Origin: Uranotaenia lowii | Lineage: Eukaryota; Arthropoda; Insecta; Diptera; Culicidae | DNA length: 64,000 nucleotides | NCBI RefSeq assembly: GCF_029784155.1 | Contig: NC_073693.1 | Span: 184,781,802 to 184,845,801 of the forward strand | Direction: 5' to 3' | Shown: piece after piece, positions 52,280-64,000 of the stretch | Numbering within the stretch: position 1 is the stretch's first letter | How the letters are laid out: each line of letters opens with the position of its first letter | Translations under genes and position numbers: made by a program | The notes under the pieces: generated by a model | What the model was told of the DNA's origin: nothing | Seen by the model: the letters and a program-made list of their open reading frames with translations, nothing else | Databases searched by the model: none

Positions 52280-53661
52280 TTCTTCTATTCTCTATTGTCA
52301 ACGATGTTATGTTTTCAGCCTGCAGGAACTGGATTTCGGACAATCAACACGGGTTTTTTCCGAAACGTTCGGTAACATCTAATCTGGCAGTGTTCACATC
52401 ATTTTGCATATCTAATATGGATTGTGGCAAACAAGTCGACGCAATTTACACGGACATCACTGCGGCGTTTGACTCAGTTAATCACTTAATTTTACTTTTA
52501 AAGCTAGAACGCCTGGGATTATCTGAGAGATTTTGTGCGTGGATCAGAAGCTATTTAACAAATCGTCGTCTTGCTGTTAAAATCGGAATATCTGAATCTT
52601 CAGATTTCATTCCGACTTCAGGAGTACCACAAGGAAGCAATTTGGGCCCTTTATTTTTCACCCTGTTCTGCAATGATATTAATATGCTGCTTTTTGGATG
52701 CGGAGTACTTATGTACGCGGATGATTTGAAAATTTTTCTGAACGTTAACAGTTTGGCAGATTGTCAGATACTACAGCAGTTCCTCGATACAGTAGTGAAC
52801 TGGTGTGCTGTCAACCTGCTGGCCTTAAGCATTTCTAAGTGCTGTATCATAACTTTTGGACGCAAGAAACTTCCATTTTTGTACGACTATTATATCCAGG
52901 GCGAACTTCTTCATCGTGTTAATCAAATAAAGGACCTTGGCGTTGTTTTGGATAGTCATATGACATCCAAGGAACACTACTCTGCTACACTTGAAAAGGC
53001 CAATCGAATGCTGGGGTTTGTCATACGTCTGAGTAAAGAATTTACAGATCCTGTTTGTCTACGAGCTCTGTATTGCTGCCTGGTTCGTTCAATATTAGAA
53101 TCTGCAAATCTGGTGTTGTGGCCATTCGAAACTACATGGGTGGCGCGTTTTGAAGCGGTTCAACGAAAATTCGTACGTGATGCTCTGCGTGATCTACCGT
53201 GGGATAATCCTCAAAATCTGCCACCTTATGCACAACGCTGCGCTTTGCTTGGCCTCCACACGCTGTCGAATCGCCATGATATTAGCCAATCACTGTTTGT
53301 GGCGAAAATTCTCAAAAACGAAATCGATTGCTCTTGGATACTTTCGCGCTGTCATATTTATGCTCCAGAAAGAACCCTGCGAAATCGTGACTGGCTATCA
53401 CTGGAATCAAGAAATACGCGCTATGGTAGCAATGACCCCCTGCGTTCTGCAAAAGTAAGCTTCTAACGCAATTATGCCTTCTTTGACTTTAATGTCTCAA
53501 CTGCAACCTTTAAACGCTTGATCGAATCCAGCATAAGTGACCAATTAAGAACTAATTAATAAGTAAAATTTGAATGTATGTCAAGATAGACCTAGATTAA
53601 GTAAACCATTAAGACATTTACGTCAGATGTTTTTTTACAAACAATAAACAATAAACAATTA
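52280..53661 (+). mobile_element. 5'-truncated CR1/Jockey-like LINE
   Basis: Consists of the C-terminal two thirds of a reverse transcriptase, about 170 bp of 3' UTR and an (ACAATAA)n-type tail at about 53637-53661. The endonuclease and the N-terminal RT fingers are missing. No clear target duplication was found. It is the better preserved relative of the nested copy at 10365-13200. Confidence 0.8.
52288..53466 (+). pseudogene. LINE reverse transcriptase, N-terminally truncated
   Basis: The frame is open from an ATG at 52255, but the first about 10 codons precede the homologous region, which begins near SIVNDVMFSACRNW. Motifs in order are QHGFFPKRSV, TDITAAFDSVNH (motif A), GVPQGSNLGPLFF (motif B) and MYADDLKIF (motif C, 52714-52725). 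Then KDLGVVLDSHMT, ALYCCLVR and the NLPPYAQRC block, ending about 60 residues later at the normal C-terminus. No internal stop is present. Without endonuclease and fingers it cannot mobilise itself. The clade call (CR1/Jockey/L2 group) rests on the AFDSVNH, GVPQGS and YADD context. Confidence 0.85.
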
Positions 53662-56300
53662 GTTTAAGATGTTGTGAATATCAGTACAAGGAAAGAAATA
53701 AAAAAAGTAGAAAGTATTTTTACTAGGTAAAAACAGCTGTTTCTGTTCGTCCCCCCAAAAGGATGTTCAATTGAGAAAGACTCAAAATTTGAATAACGTG
53801 AAAGAACAAAACATATGTTCATTTAACTTTCGACAATTTCAAACGTAAAACTGCAAAGTTTCTGCTTGGCAGATATTTCTTAGGTATATCCAATCCTGTC
53901 TAAACTTTTTCATCATCACTAATGCTTTTATTCGAACAAATGTTAATTATGGTGCATAAATACAGGGGCAAAACCAGTTGAAGAAATATTTTTTCTTGAG
54001 CTACAGCAAAAATTAAGGGCCATGATCTTTGAGAATGGAAGTTTTTTCCTTTGGACATTAACTACTTCGGTTGTGTATGACTGAAAAATTCAATTAATAT
54101 GTTAAAGATTAACCTTTTTTTACAATTTTCTCGGGATTTTTATCCCGAAGAATGATTCATCCCGCAAATAATTAACCACGATAAATGTGCCATGGAACGT
54201 TTCGTTTGAAATGTGTCACCGTTTTTCACAAAAAAATGTTAAAATTATTCTCCACAGTATTCCAAACTACGTAATGTGATTGAAATCAAAGGGTTTATTG
54301 GTCCAAAATTCTAATCCCAGCGATTTGCCTACTTTTGTCCCGAATCACCATCCGAATCATTCTTCCTATTTTACGGGAGTCCTCTCCTTTTTAACTCTCC
54401 ATGTAAATTCAAGAACATGCAGACCTGAATTTCGGTCTTGAGTGGTCGCTGTTATTTGGCTCTGCGTAAACTAACTTACTCAAAAAGTTAAAACTTTTCG
54501 GTAAGAATAGTCGTCCCTCTTTTTCACAGCCCCATTTGGATACAGATCAGTGCTCGTCAACACAAAATGATCATAATGTCATATAATCTCGATTATTTAT
54601 TTTCCAATAATCTCACTTCTAAAATAGAACGCTACCCCAAACTGAAACTCAATAGAAGCATTCCAGAGGGAAATCGTTGCCCAGACCCCGACTCCATTTG
54701 TTAAGACAGCAGCACTTTACATCCGCATGATGCATCTCCTAGTGGATGCATAGAAATGGTGTTTACTTAGCTGTCTGAGATAAAATAGACCAAGAATAAA
54801 CATAGCGAAAGGAAACTCAAAAAAATCAACAAGTTGTAGTTCGTGAATCGTGTCAACACCAGAATAAATTGTTTTATTGCTCCGCAGCACGCATCATGAT
54901 AAGTATTTTGGGTTCTCAGTGTCAAGAACGCTGTTTGATTAACTTACTCGAAGGTGAGCTTGATTGTTTTCCAAATTAACGGAATCGGATTAATGACATA
55001 CATAAGTTAATCTCGCTGAAGTTGGAGCTGTTACCAACATGGTTCTCTTGCCTGTCATTTAATTTGTTAAAACCGATATGCACTAACCACTCTATTGTTG
55101 TAAGTGAAAATGAAATTCCAGCACAGATCGAAAGAAATACCAATTAACCCGGCTCTGGTATCATTTTCAGAAAATATCTCGCCACAAGTGATCTTAACTG
55201 GATGTGACCTTGTGAAACACCCACCGACTGGGCGTGCGTACAATATCCAGATGTGTTAATTGCTATAACGAATAGACGAAATTAGCTACGGAGTTGTTTA
55301 GACTATGGTCCCCGCCCGCCCGCAATTGCTGTAAATTGACTCACGAATTGTTTACGCAGCTCGTGGTGGTTGCGCAGATCAAAGTGGTGGCAATTCGGAA
55401 AAATAATCTATCACATTAGAAAATGAAAAACGAATTCTAGATGCCACTGCCTGGGAACACCTAGGTAAAGATAAATTGACTAATTATCCGGATGTCTGAT
55501 GGTTAGGCAACTTCCCTTCGTTACAGAGTAGCAGATTGAAAACCGAACTTAGACAGAATAAAATTATAAAATCTTTTCAAAATAAAAATTAGTTAGTTTC
55601 CACACATGCTCTTAAATTTTTTCCCCAATTGATTACACATGCAAACTTTTTACTCGTCGTTGGTATAAATACCGCATCACTAGGTAATTTGTCTTCATCT
55701 TCCATCAGCACATCATTACTGCACTAACACCTACGCATTGCCATTATCCATCACTGCGTTGTGTTGTCAGAGCTCAATTACCGGTTTTATTGGGATAAAT
55801 CTTTTGCATCGTAAACGGCTATACGTGTGCATTAAAGTTGGGCCAGCCAGCACCTCTATCATATGTTAGAACTACTCAACGCCAAAGTTCACACATCAGA
55901 TTTTATAACTGCATATACCTTATTGTCCTTGATAGAATCGGTATGTCAACAAGAGTGGCCAGTAATCTGGTAGAATTTGTTTTGCAGCAGAAAATCTCCT
56001 TTCTTATGCATATAGTTTTATTGCCTGAATCTTGTCTTAACATACTCTAAATCAAGTTTTAAGCTGAATTTAGATGTTAGAATATTCTTAGAAAATGCAG
56101 ATTGATAAAAAATTTCGAAAAACAGCTGCATTTGAATAGTCGTCAAAAATCATCAAAAAAGCATGTTTTTTTCAAAAAAAAATTCTTCGACTTTGAATAA
56201 CTTTAAAATAAATGATTGTAGCTGAATATTGTCTGAAAATCAATCCCAAGACACGTTACAAGTTTTCCAATTTTTTTTTTGTAATTCGTTTATTTGAAAC
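53662..56300. other. No gene recognised
   Basis: Positions 54350-55400 are less AT-rich and without visible repeats, so probably low-copy. The only frame of note, 70 codons at 55838-56050, has no homology that I recognise. Confidence 0.4.
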
Positions 56301-58217
56301 GGCTCATACCTTGAGGCTTTAAGGAGCCAAACTCGTTTTGAGTTTTTTTTACAATTGTTTGCTTAGGTCTAGATCACTTTTTTAACACTTTTTGAAGAGA
56401 ATAGGAAATAGATAGAGAAATATGAAAAAAAAAAAGAATTATAGACGGAGATCAATAGCTTTTAGGAAAAGGTATACTTCGAACATGTAGTCAAGTGCGG
56501 TTGCTTTGGTCGGAATTTGAGTCTAAATCGGCTGTTTGGGCCACGGATACAGGTGCTTTTAAAAGGGGAGCCGAGTTATTTTTTTTTTTAAATATTAGTA
56601 ATACAGCGTATTTTGAAGGATGTGAAATATTATTGTCAATTAAACGAGGATAGGACGTTGCCAAAGACGAGTTAGGTTTTTTTTCTTTTTTTTTATAGGA
56701 ACTTGACCGATTAGAGTCAATTTTCCTCAAAACAAGATAGGTTGATGATCTTGATACTTAACAAAAAGTTAAACTGATCAACTTATAAATTAAAAATTAG
56801 AACCGAGTGTAGGGTACGGTAAATAGACTACAAATGTTAACTTTGAGATGCTAAAGCTTTTTAAGGGCTCTAGAAGATTTTTTGTTTGTTTGAAAGTGGT
56901 AAATCCAAGAAACAATTCGACTTTTGGCTGTTCAATTAAAAAATCGTTTTTTCGGAGTTCCTCTCGTGCTTCGCTCGTGAACGGACGCGTATTTCGGTAG
57001 TTGCGTTGTCGTAAAATACGAAGAGAAATTTGTGATAATTGCTTTCACAGAAAACACTGGAATGTGATTAAAGAGCTGATAAAACGATTTAAATTGGTGT
57101 TTGAAAAAGTATTTAGTTGGTAAAAATAGAAAATGCCCTAACAGTATGTAAAAAATGAAGATTTAAAAAAAAATAATGATGGCGTTTTTGCAAACTGAGT
57201 GAGAAAAAGATGCTCTGGTAGCAATGCATGGTGGGTCAGGGCATGGGAATTGTGAAGAGTGCAGTTCTCAGCCGATATGGCAACTGGAAAACAGAATTTA
57301 TTAGCAGTGATTAAATATTTTGAGGAATTTGAATGAAAATTTCCCAAGAAAAATGAGTATAGCTGGGGGAATTAAGGCAACGAAAACAAGAAAGAGGAGC
57401 GGTGTCCGAAAATTTCGAGAAGTTTTGAATTTTCGAGCAGCTTGCTGTGTTGTGACAAAAATATACGCGCCTGGTGTTTTAAAAGTGTCTGAAGCAAGCA
57501 AATCAAGTCATGATTTGATTTTGAAGTGTTGTGTTTGTGATTTTAAGGAATTGGAGATTCTTATATTTAAAATGTCTCCGAAATGAAGCCAATTATGATC
57601 ATCATTTATTCCATCCATTTCTTGCTTCGCGTTCGGAAACACTTGATGGGTGGAAAATTAAAAACTAATCATAAGGGAAAAGGCAGCACCTGTTTCTGCA
57701 GGTCGGTTTTTTTTTCAAATGCGTGGCACACTTATGGCCTACTATGACGTTGCGTAGAAAATAAATTAGAATAGCAATATTCAAGCGTCTATAAAGAAAT
57801 TAATTATGCGCTTGGATAAGACGGTAATGTCCGCTTTTCGATTGTCGGTCGGTCGATCGTCGATTTTCGGTTCAAATGCTGTTTCACGCGGCGCAAATAT
57901 GCCCAATTTGTGGAAAAAGTGTAAGAAGAATAAATCAGTGAGTTTGGTGAGAGTGTGTGAATACGCAAATTCAGGGTTGAATGTTCGCTGAAGAAGAAAT
58001 GAGAGTTGTATAGCGAAATGTTGACTCCATGTAGGAGCTGTTACCCATTGCAGATTATTGAAGGCATACGGAAAATGTAGGAAAAGATGCCTAAAACTTG
58101 GTGAGATTGTTCTTTTTTGTTACATTATATGATTTTTTTGTTTCGATTATAAAATAAGAACGTTCAATCAGGTGCCAGCTGGCCAGGTATATACACGGAT
58201 GCCGGAATACCTGTAGT
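56301..58217. other. No gene recognised; possible low-copy intervals
   Basis: Long T-runs occur near 56270 and 56580. Positions 56940-57060 and 57780-57990 are more complex, and the latter contains AGTTTGGTGAGAGTG, a weak splice donor. The 88-codon frame at 57320-57586 and the 61-codon frame at 57806-57991 show no family motif. A host 5' exon is possible but not supported. Confidence 0.35.
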
Positions 58218-58248
58218 AAATGCATAACATTGAATATGTTATGCATTT
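58218..58248. other. Perfect 13-bp hairpin
   Basis: AAATGCATAACAT (58218-58230) and ATGTTATGCATTT (58236-58248) are exact reverse complements with a 5-nt loop. It is short for a pre-miRNA, and no further pairing continues outward. Function unknown. Confidence 0.5.
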
Positions 58249-59269
58249 TGAACTGGTTGTGTATCTGTTTGAATTGCTCGTCCAAATAAATACTTACATA
58301 AACACTATACACACACTACATAACAGATCACACGAAACCATGGTGCCGGGTATGGAGTTTTTAATAGTTACTTAAATAATGCATGTGAATCCATACTTTG
58401 GTCAAACTGCGGTGAATCCGTGCACCCATGGTGGATTATCAACATACATACATACGTTGGGTGGTTTTCTTCGGGCCCGAAGGGAGTCTATGAAATTCGT
58501 TCTAGCGACAAGATCGGTAAGGAACAAGAAAGTTTTAGCGGAAAAAGTGTAAGGAGTCAGTTGACCCCCGGCGGTATAAATATGTACCGCAATCTGGAAT
58601 AATATTGATCACTTTTTCAAATACTTTTCATATATTTTTCCCGTTAAAGGGAATGTGGCATGTTTCATATTTTTAAAACCAGTACTGGACTCCTATGAAC
58701 GTAAAACATGGTTGCAGAAATTTATTGGACTACTTTAAATTTTATTTGAAAATCGATTCCGTCGCTGTTCAGGAATTGATGCATGGGCACCTTTGGGGTT
58801 ACATTGATCAATTTTGACGGTATTAACGAGTTTTCTTGATCACCTACAAAACACCTTCATAGTTGTTTACAAAGTCTAATTTATCAATTTTGCCTTGCGT
58901 TTTAACGTTTTATTTTAAAAGCAATTACTAATCGAAAAAAAACAATGGTGCTGCATACATCTAGGGGCAAAATAATAATATTTGCTTAATAGTTTTAGCT
59001 TCAAAATACAAATAAAATTTTACCTTCTAACATTCCCCTAGGCACTCCCACTATTTCCATTTTCATTTTTTCTTCAAAGTTAATCATTTGATAGGGTTCC
59101 AATCCATTTGTCCAGTAAGGACTTACTCTTGGAATATGTACTTACTTTTTAAATATCAAAAATTTATCATTAATTAACTTTGAAAATAGAACTTTAACTA
59201 TTCATATACAAAGAATTAAAGTTGTTCTTTCACATTCAACCATCCTTTTGCTTCTAAATACTTTTTGTT
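58249..59269. other. AT-rich DNA, nothing identified
   Basis: No gene, RNA or repeat assigned. Confidence 0.45.
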
Positions 59270-59484
59270 ATCGTAGGAAGAGCTGTTTGTTTGCGAGCCT
59301 TGGAAGAAAAAGATGTTTTAAGATTTTGAAATTACATTATTTCTTCTAGAAAACAATTTCGAATACTATCCAAATTTTGTTTATTTGATATTCAAATAAT
59401 TAGGCTTTCAAACGTAGAAAACAGTTTTAAAAAATTAAAACTATAGACTAAGTTATTGATGATAATGTGGAAAAATCTTCTATC
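59270..59484. repeat. Dispersed repeat D1 body, copy 3, left part
   Basis: Aligns with 27480-27660 (AAGATTTTGAAATTA, AGTTATTGAT, ATGTGGAAAAAT). The alignment breaks at the LINE insertion and resumes at 59873 with GGTCAAAGTTACCCCGGTGA. Confidence 0.6.
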
Positions 59485-59872
59485 ACATTTGAACTTCAAC
59501 GTCATGCCGCGTATACTTCGAGAACATGAGTTCCTTCGCATCGACTTTCGCTGAACATGCTACGGGCAGAACGAACCAATTAGAGTTATGTCCAAAACAT
59601 TTAATTGGTTCTTCCCTCTCTACGACTTCCAGATGTCCACTGAAACCTTCAAACACAAAATCAGAAAATCTTCCGAACTGCAGAGTAGTATCAACCTGTT
59701 TTTAAATCGTTCACTATAGAATTTTAAATTTATGTGTCATGTATAGCTTTTTGCTTTGTATAGACTTAGGCTAGTTAAATAGAAGTATAAATAATTGTCA
59801 TGGAGACCATAAGGTGTCAGATGATGTATCAACTCAAATCAACTCAAAAATCAAATAAAATCAAATCAAAAA
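59485..59872 (+). pseudogene. 3' end of a CR1/Jockey-like LINE with CAAAT-rich tail
   Basis: The segment 59503-59719 reads as an ORF2 C-terminus: LREHEFLRIDF, then an in-frame TGA, then YGQNEPIRVMS, a FNWFFPLYDF block and a STETFK block, ending TAG. The arrangement matches the NYG-NEPI and LFDF ends of insect CR1/Jockey-type proteins. A short UTR and a tail of TCAAATCAACTCAAA units follow. Near-repeats AAAAATCTTCT and AAAAATTTCTT at the two edges look like a decayed target duplication. Dead. Confidence 0.7.
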
Positions 59873-60155
59873 ATTTCTTGATGGTCAAAGTTACCCCGGT
59901 GATCAAAGTTACCTCGTTTTACGGTTCATATATACAAAGTGTCGGTACGTTCAGTGTTAAAATCAAACTTCTTTTCAAGCTTATTTGAATTCCCTGTATG
60001 ATATATTATAAAGAAAAATTCTTCTTTCACACAAATTTTCATGCAAAATTGAAACGCTTTGCGCTCATTTAGGAATGGAATAAATCATCTCAAATTTTAC
60101 ACTGATATCTAGTGACTCTGAAGACATCGACAAATTATATGGGAGCAAAAAGTCA
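59873..60155. repeat. Repeat D1 right part and repeat J, copy 2
   Basis: 59873-59945 continues the alignment with 27660-27730. 59975-60155 aligns with repeat J at 49800-49965. Confidence 0.55.
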
Positions 60156-60510
60156 TCAATCATCACCCAATTGCATTTTTTTTTGTAAGTTGAGACGGCT
60201 GAAATTCAATTTTTACAATGATTTTTAAGTTATTTTCATCTGTTTTTTAATTAAAAAATTAGAGTCACTCAAAAAGAAAGTCGAAAATTTATCTACGGCA
60301 AACTTTTAGAAAAATATTCAACTCTTTCAACGGAATGTTGAAAATCAACCTGAAGTCGTACTGTTTTTGTGAATCCTCAGCACCAACAGAAGAAAATTTG
60401 AGGTCCAAAAAGTTCTCTTACAAGCGTGTGAATACAGTTTTCTAAGTTCTCCAAGCTTCTGGATCTCGAAACTACGAAGCGACTCCATACAAATTTATGA
60501 ACAAAAACTA
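60156..60510. other. AT-rich DNA, nothing identified
   Basis: No gene or clear repeat assigned. Confidence 0.45.
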
Positions 60511-61398
60511 CCGTCAAACGGGGCATCATGCAACAGCGGGGCTAAATGCAACATTTATATAACACCACACTGAATCAATTTTAAAATTAATGTATTGTAA
60601 TAAAGTTATCTTTTAATGTTTACAAAATGATGATGACATAATTTCTCGCATCTTAAGCTAGTTTTTTGAAGTTTTTTATTTTTATATTAAATTTAAAAAA
60701 TCGAGCAATAAACGTACAAATTTGAGCATTTCTCGATGCTGTAAAAAACTTTATCCGGTATGGCGGATTGGCTTGATAATATTACCTACAAACTTTTTAC
60801 TGGTTTCCTAATATTATACCAACACTATAGCTGTATAAATTTTTCTTTTTCGAACCGTCACTCAATTTGTTTAAATAAATATTATTAAAATTTAGTTAGG
60901 TGTCTGGGGTAAAATGCAACAAAATACAAATCAAAGAAACACCTTGGTAATCTTGTTTCCATGTGCTGCAATATGAATGTTTTGCATCACGAGTTTATAA
61001 ATATTGAATTATCATTCATCCAAACATTTGTTTTTTGATTTCAGCTTGTAGAATTTTTCGTTATATTATTTAGCCCCTAAATGTAATGACCCCTTTTTTC
61101 AGAAAAAAAATGAAAATTAGTTTTTACGGACCAAAAAATTACTGCAGTTAGTGTTTTCATGCGAAATGGTTGAAAACAAAGTTTGTTGCAAATTACCCCG
61201 TTTTATAAGGAGGGTGAAAATCGCATGTTTTTAGAGAATTCAAAATAACTATAAAAACCAATAATTTTTCTTAAAATGCTAATGTGTTGTCCTATCATCC
61301 TTAAAACGATGCATAAGGATTGGTAGGATTAACTGTGAACATATGTTTTTTAGAAGCCATTGAAGTTGAAAATTATTGCATGTTGTCCCAGTTGACGG
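60511..61398. mobile_element. TA-flanked inverted-repeat element, CCGTCAA ends
   Basis: 888 bp. The left end is CCGTCAAACGGGGCATCATG. The right end read inward is CCGTCAACTGGGACAACATG. TA lies on both sides (60509-60510 and 61399-61400). The phrase GGGGCTAAATGCAAC or its variants recurs inside. No transposase. Related in layout to element H. Confidence 0.75.
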
Positions 61399-61530
61399 TA
61401 TTTTCCATAGTTTTGTTTTGCATTTTCGATGATATTTCATTAAGTTAATGCATTTGTATTTTTTTTACTCAGTGCTCATCTCGAAGAGGTCAATTTTGGG
61501 GAAGAAACGAATAAAAAGTGGGTTTCTGTA
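61399..61530. other. Short spacer between two TA-elements
   Basis: No feature. Confidence 0.5.
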
Positions 61531-62465
61531 GAGGAGAATGGGAGTGCTTGGTCCCATTTTCTTATTTCGACATATCTTTTTAGAAAAAAATAGCAACTCG
61601 AACCCTTTCACATTTTCTTAAAGCGTGTAACTACAAGTTTCTATGCTCCAAAGTTAGAACGATACTTTTTTATCATAGAAGCATACTACTAGAAGCATTT
61701 TCGTGTTGTTGAAAAAATTGAGATATTTTTGGAGTTGAGGGAAACTTGATCCTCTATTAAAGGAGACTTGATTCTTAATTCAAGAAGCCCTCATCTTTGG
61801 AAACAAAATCAACCAAAAACCCATTATAGAGTGGCAATCGACTATTTTGTTCGTGTTTGTTCTCATTTCACAATTTACAAGTGTCAGAAGAAGAAAATTC
61901 CATAACTTTGTTTCAACACTAGTGACATTGCATACTTAAAGGCGCTATTTTCTATTACTCAGAGAAAATCAATTTTTTAATCGTTTTTTTCTGACAATGC
62001 TCCGGTGGATCGGCGCGGAATCATTAAGTAAGTAAATAAGTTTTTCTGACAATTATTGGATAAATATTAGTTATTGGATAAATATTAGTAATCCCGTAAT
62101 CAGCAATGATTACGATCCATTCAGAAGAAGAATATACATTTTTAACCTCTAGGGATCAATTGTACTTATAGTAAACATTTTAGAAAACTTTTTCTGAAAA
62201 AGTTGAGACTTTGAAAATATGGCATTAGGAAGTTTATTTTACATTCTAACGAATGATATATTGGAATAAATGTGTTTGTAATATTTTTTTTCCATGTAAG
62301 GAACATTTTAAAGTAGTAAAAAAGATCTACAAGTTTTTCAAACAAAGTTCAATAACTCAGCACATTATTTTGTTAAGTTAAAGTTTTTTTTCTAGAACAT
62401 GTGATCTTTGTAAGACATTCCAGTTTCGAGATATAGCTAAAGAATCAAGTATTCTCATTCTCCCC
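61531..62465. mobile_element. TA-flanked inverted-repeat element H, copy 2
   Basis: 935 bp, flanked by TA (61529-61530 and 62466-62467). The ends are GAGGAGAATGGGAGTGCTTG and, read inward, GGGGAGAATGAGAATACTTG. It aligns with 44588-45552 throughout, in the same orientation. It carries a 42-bp LINE scrap at 61999-62040 and a small tandem duplication of TATTGGATAAATATTAGT nearby. Confidence 0.85.
61999..62040 (+). mobile_element. 42-bp LINE 3' scrap with 13-bp target duplication
   Basis: Flanked by TTTTTCTGACAAT at 61986-61998 and 62041-62053, and absent from the corresponding place in element H copy 1. The insert ends TCATTAAGTAAGTAAATAAG, which looks like the repetitive 3' terminus of an RTE-type LINE. 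It is a minimal 5'-truncated insertion. Confidence 0.75.
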
Positions 62466-62467
62466 TA

Positions 62468-63476
62468 TAGAAGAAGCTACTTTACTTTTAATGTAATTTA
62501 ATGTGGGACACCCTTGACGTATAGTTAAGGCAAGTGATTTCATAAACTGTTTTATACTTTCTAGTAAATAGGTTAGCAACTGAATTTGAAGTTGAAATTT
62601 TGAAGTTCTCAGCAAGAATAAAAATAATTAATTAGTCCGGAGCAAACCCTTTCGAACATCCAGGATATTTAGAAAAGTTCGCTTTCCTGAGCTTCTTTCC
62701 CATTCTTAGAATTGTCCCTAGATTCCAGCTGTTAAAATGGCTTACTGGAAGAAATAGTTTTGATCATAAGTGTTTAGAGTTTAAATAACGTACAAAAGTA
62801 AGTACGTTTATCAAGGATGACTCTCAAACGACATGCTCCATTTGTCAAAAAAAACGTTTCTTATTAAAAAAAATATTTTTCTTATAAATTACACGTCAAT
62901 GTTTTCCCTACTAAGCACTGCGCAACCTAGCCTAGCTTCGTCGTCCAAGCTTGTCCAGTGTATGTTGGACCAAAGATGAAGCGAAATTCGTTGATGATTT
63001 TAAATTCCTGAATCAAGGTTTAAATAACAAATACGTACACTAGACTGCCCAAAATTTGTATGAGAAATTTCAAACTCGTGAAATGCCATGCGCTGCAGGC
63101 TAATATTGATCCTAAGTCTAGTACAAGATCTCATGCCAAATTTTGGCCAGATCGGACTACGGGAAGGGGTCACTCAACGAACCTGAAGTTTGTATGGGAT
63201 TTTTCAACATTTTGTTAGGGAGGAACATGAAAAACCAGTTTTTCATAAATAACTTTGATTCTCTTCGACCGATTTCTTTAGAATAAGGGTTTCCTTAAAA
63301 CTTAAATTATGACACATATTTCATTTGAAGACCACATTTCGATTGGAGTTTGGATAAAAAAGTTATTAAGCTTCAAAAATGGGCTAAGTTTTTTAAGGTT
63401 GAAGGTGGCAGACATTTTCAAGCATATAAAACTATCAAAGTTTGTCAATAAGTTTCTATATAAAATGCTATCTCAA
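62468..63476. other. No gene recognised
   Basis: AT-rich. Positions 63000-63460 may belong to the same dispersed sequence as repeat F, but I found no second copy of that part. Confidence 0.45.
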
Positions 63477-63627
63477 AAACCACTTGACAGATTGTCACCG
63501 TATTTTGCACACGAACGCATTTCATAAATAGGTAGCTTCACTGATTGTTGCATCAAATTCCATCTTTTCATTAAAAAGTTATTCACATAACAAAGTGCAG
63601 CATATTTTTTCGAATACACTTCTTAGT
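63477..63627. repeat. Dispersed repeat F, copy 2
   Basis: Counterpart of 30978-31154 in the same orientation. Landmarks are CACTTGACAGATTGTCA and TTTTTTCGAATACACTTCTTA. Confidence 0.7.
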
Positions 63628-64000
63628 AACAAATTTTGGCTGATTTTGTACAGTTCAAAAAGTTAATTTGTTTTTAGCCGTTATAAATCTAAAATTGAGC
63701 GTTTCCTCGAAACTCTTCAATAAAATATGTGTGACCAGAAAAACTCACCATAGAAATTAACTCTAAACATTTTCAACAATGTTGCTAGCAAATGCATGTC
63801 TGTACTTCTTACAATATTTTAAAAACACACCCCATAAAGCCTTGATGGTTGCATTTGCATTTTGTCTCTCCCGTCTACTTATTTGGTCTCGTACCGACCT
63901 ATAAGTGACAGTCATAAAGACGATCATGATGCAGCTCCAATGCAATGCAATGGTGCAAGCAACGACAATCCCACAAAAGAAATGGCGAAATTTCAGAGGA
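63628..64000. other. No gene recognised to window end
   Basis: Nothing identified. The 60-codon minus frame at 63763-63945 has no homology that I recognise. Confidence 0.45.

Noticed and set aside
57320..57991. Frames of 88 and 61 codons with a weak donor, considered as a host 5' exon
   Set aside because: Neither the peptide nor the splice context is convincing without transcript evidence.

Overview
This window reads as insect, most likely mosquito (Culicidae), nuclear DNA. The basis is an AT-rich, intron-like background, a BEL/Pao element primed by a tRNA-His-type site, an RTE-clade LINE, CR1/Jockey-type LINE fragments, a mosquito-type Tc1/mariner transposase relic, tRNA-derived SINEs and many miniature inverted-repeat elements. 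The species assignment is inference. I found no host protein-coding exon, rRNA or functional tRNA that I can defend. Every long open frame with recognisable homology belongs to a mobile element. The window is probably intergenic, or lies inside one or more very large introns.

Layout. Positions 1-9.5 kb are mostly featureless AT-rich DNA with a perfect 50-bp hairpin element (1183-1376) and small dispersed repeats. Positions 9.57-13.2 kb hold an unidentified GC-rich block followed by a degraded, minus-strand CR1/Jockey-like LINE (about 10365-13200). That LINE is split by a 1.2-kb TA-flanked inverted-repeat element and by a separate 322-bp insertion. A tRNA-derived SINE lies at 15348-15544. Positions 15875-22831 hold the centrepiece: a complete BEL/Pao retrotransposon with 371-bp LTRs that look identical by eye, a 5-bp target duplication, a primer binding site, a purine-rich tract and one uninterrupted Gag-Pol frame of 1782 codons.

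Positions 23-31 kb carry more TA-flanked inverted-repeat DNA, a 71-bp scrap of an RTE LINE with its target duplication, two SINEs and another LINE 3' end. Positions 33.9-38.7 kb are a patchwork: repeats, two small hairpins, a GC-rich block, a tRNA-like head followed by a long (TA)n run, and a broken Tc1/mariner transposase gene interrupted by a LINE tail and a hAT-type terminus. Positions 40465-43829 are a full-length RTE-clade LINE on the minus strand with a 13-bp target duplication, disabled by two frameshifts and one nonsense codon.

Positions 44.4-53.7 kb are dense in non-autonomous DNA elements: a 965-bp TA element, two fold-back elements of one family, an 896-bp element with RSS-like CACAGTG ends, and a 360-bp hAT-type element. 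A second, better preserved CR1/Jockey-like RT fragment follows. Positions 53.7-59.2 kb are sparse. The last 5 kb carry another LINE 3' end, two more TA-flanked elements and a 42-bp LINE scrap.

No pathway is encoded. The functional logic is element biology: the BEL/Pao and LINE proteins would have mobilised the elements, and the rest are passengers. All boundaries and identities come from reading by eye. Copy number, divergence and family names need a repeat-library search.
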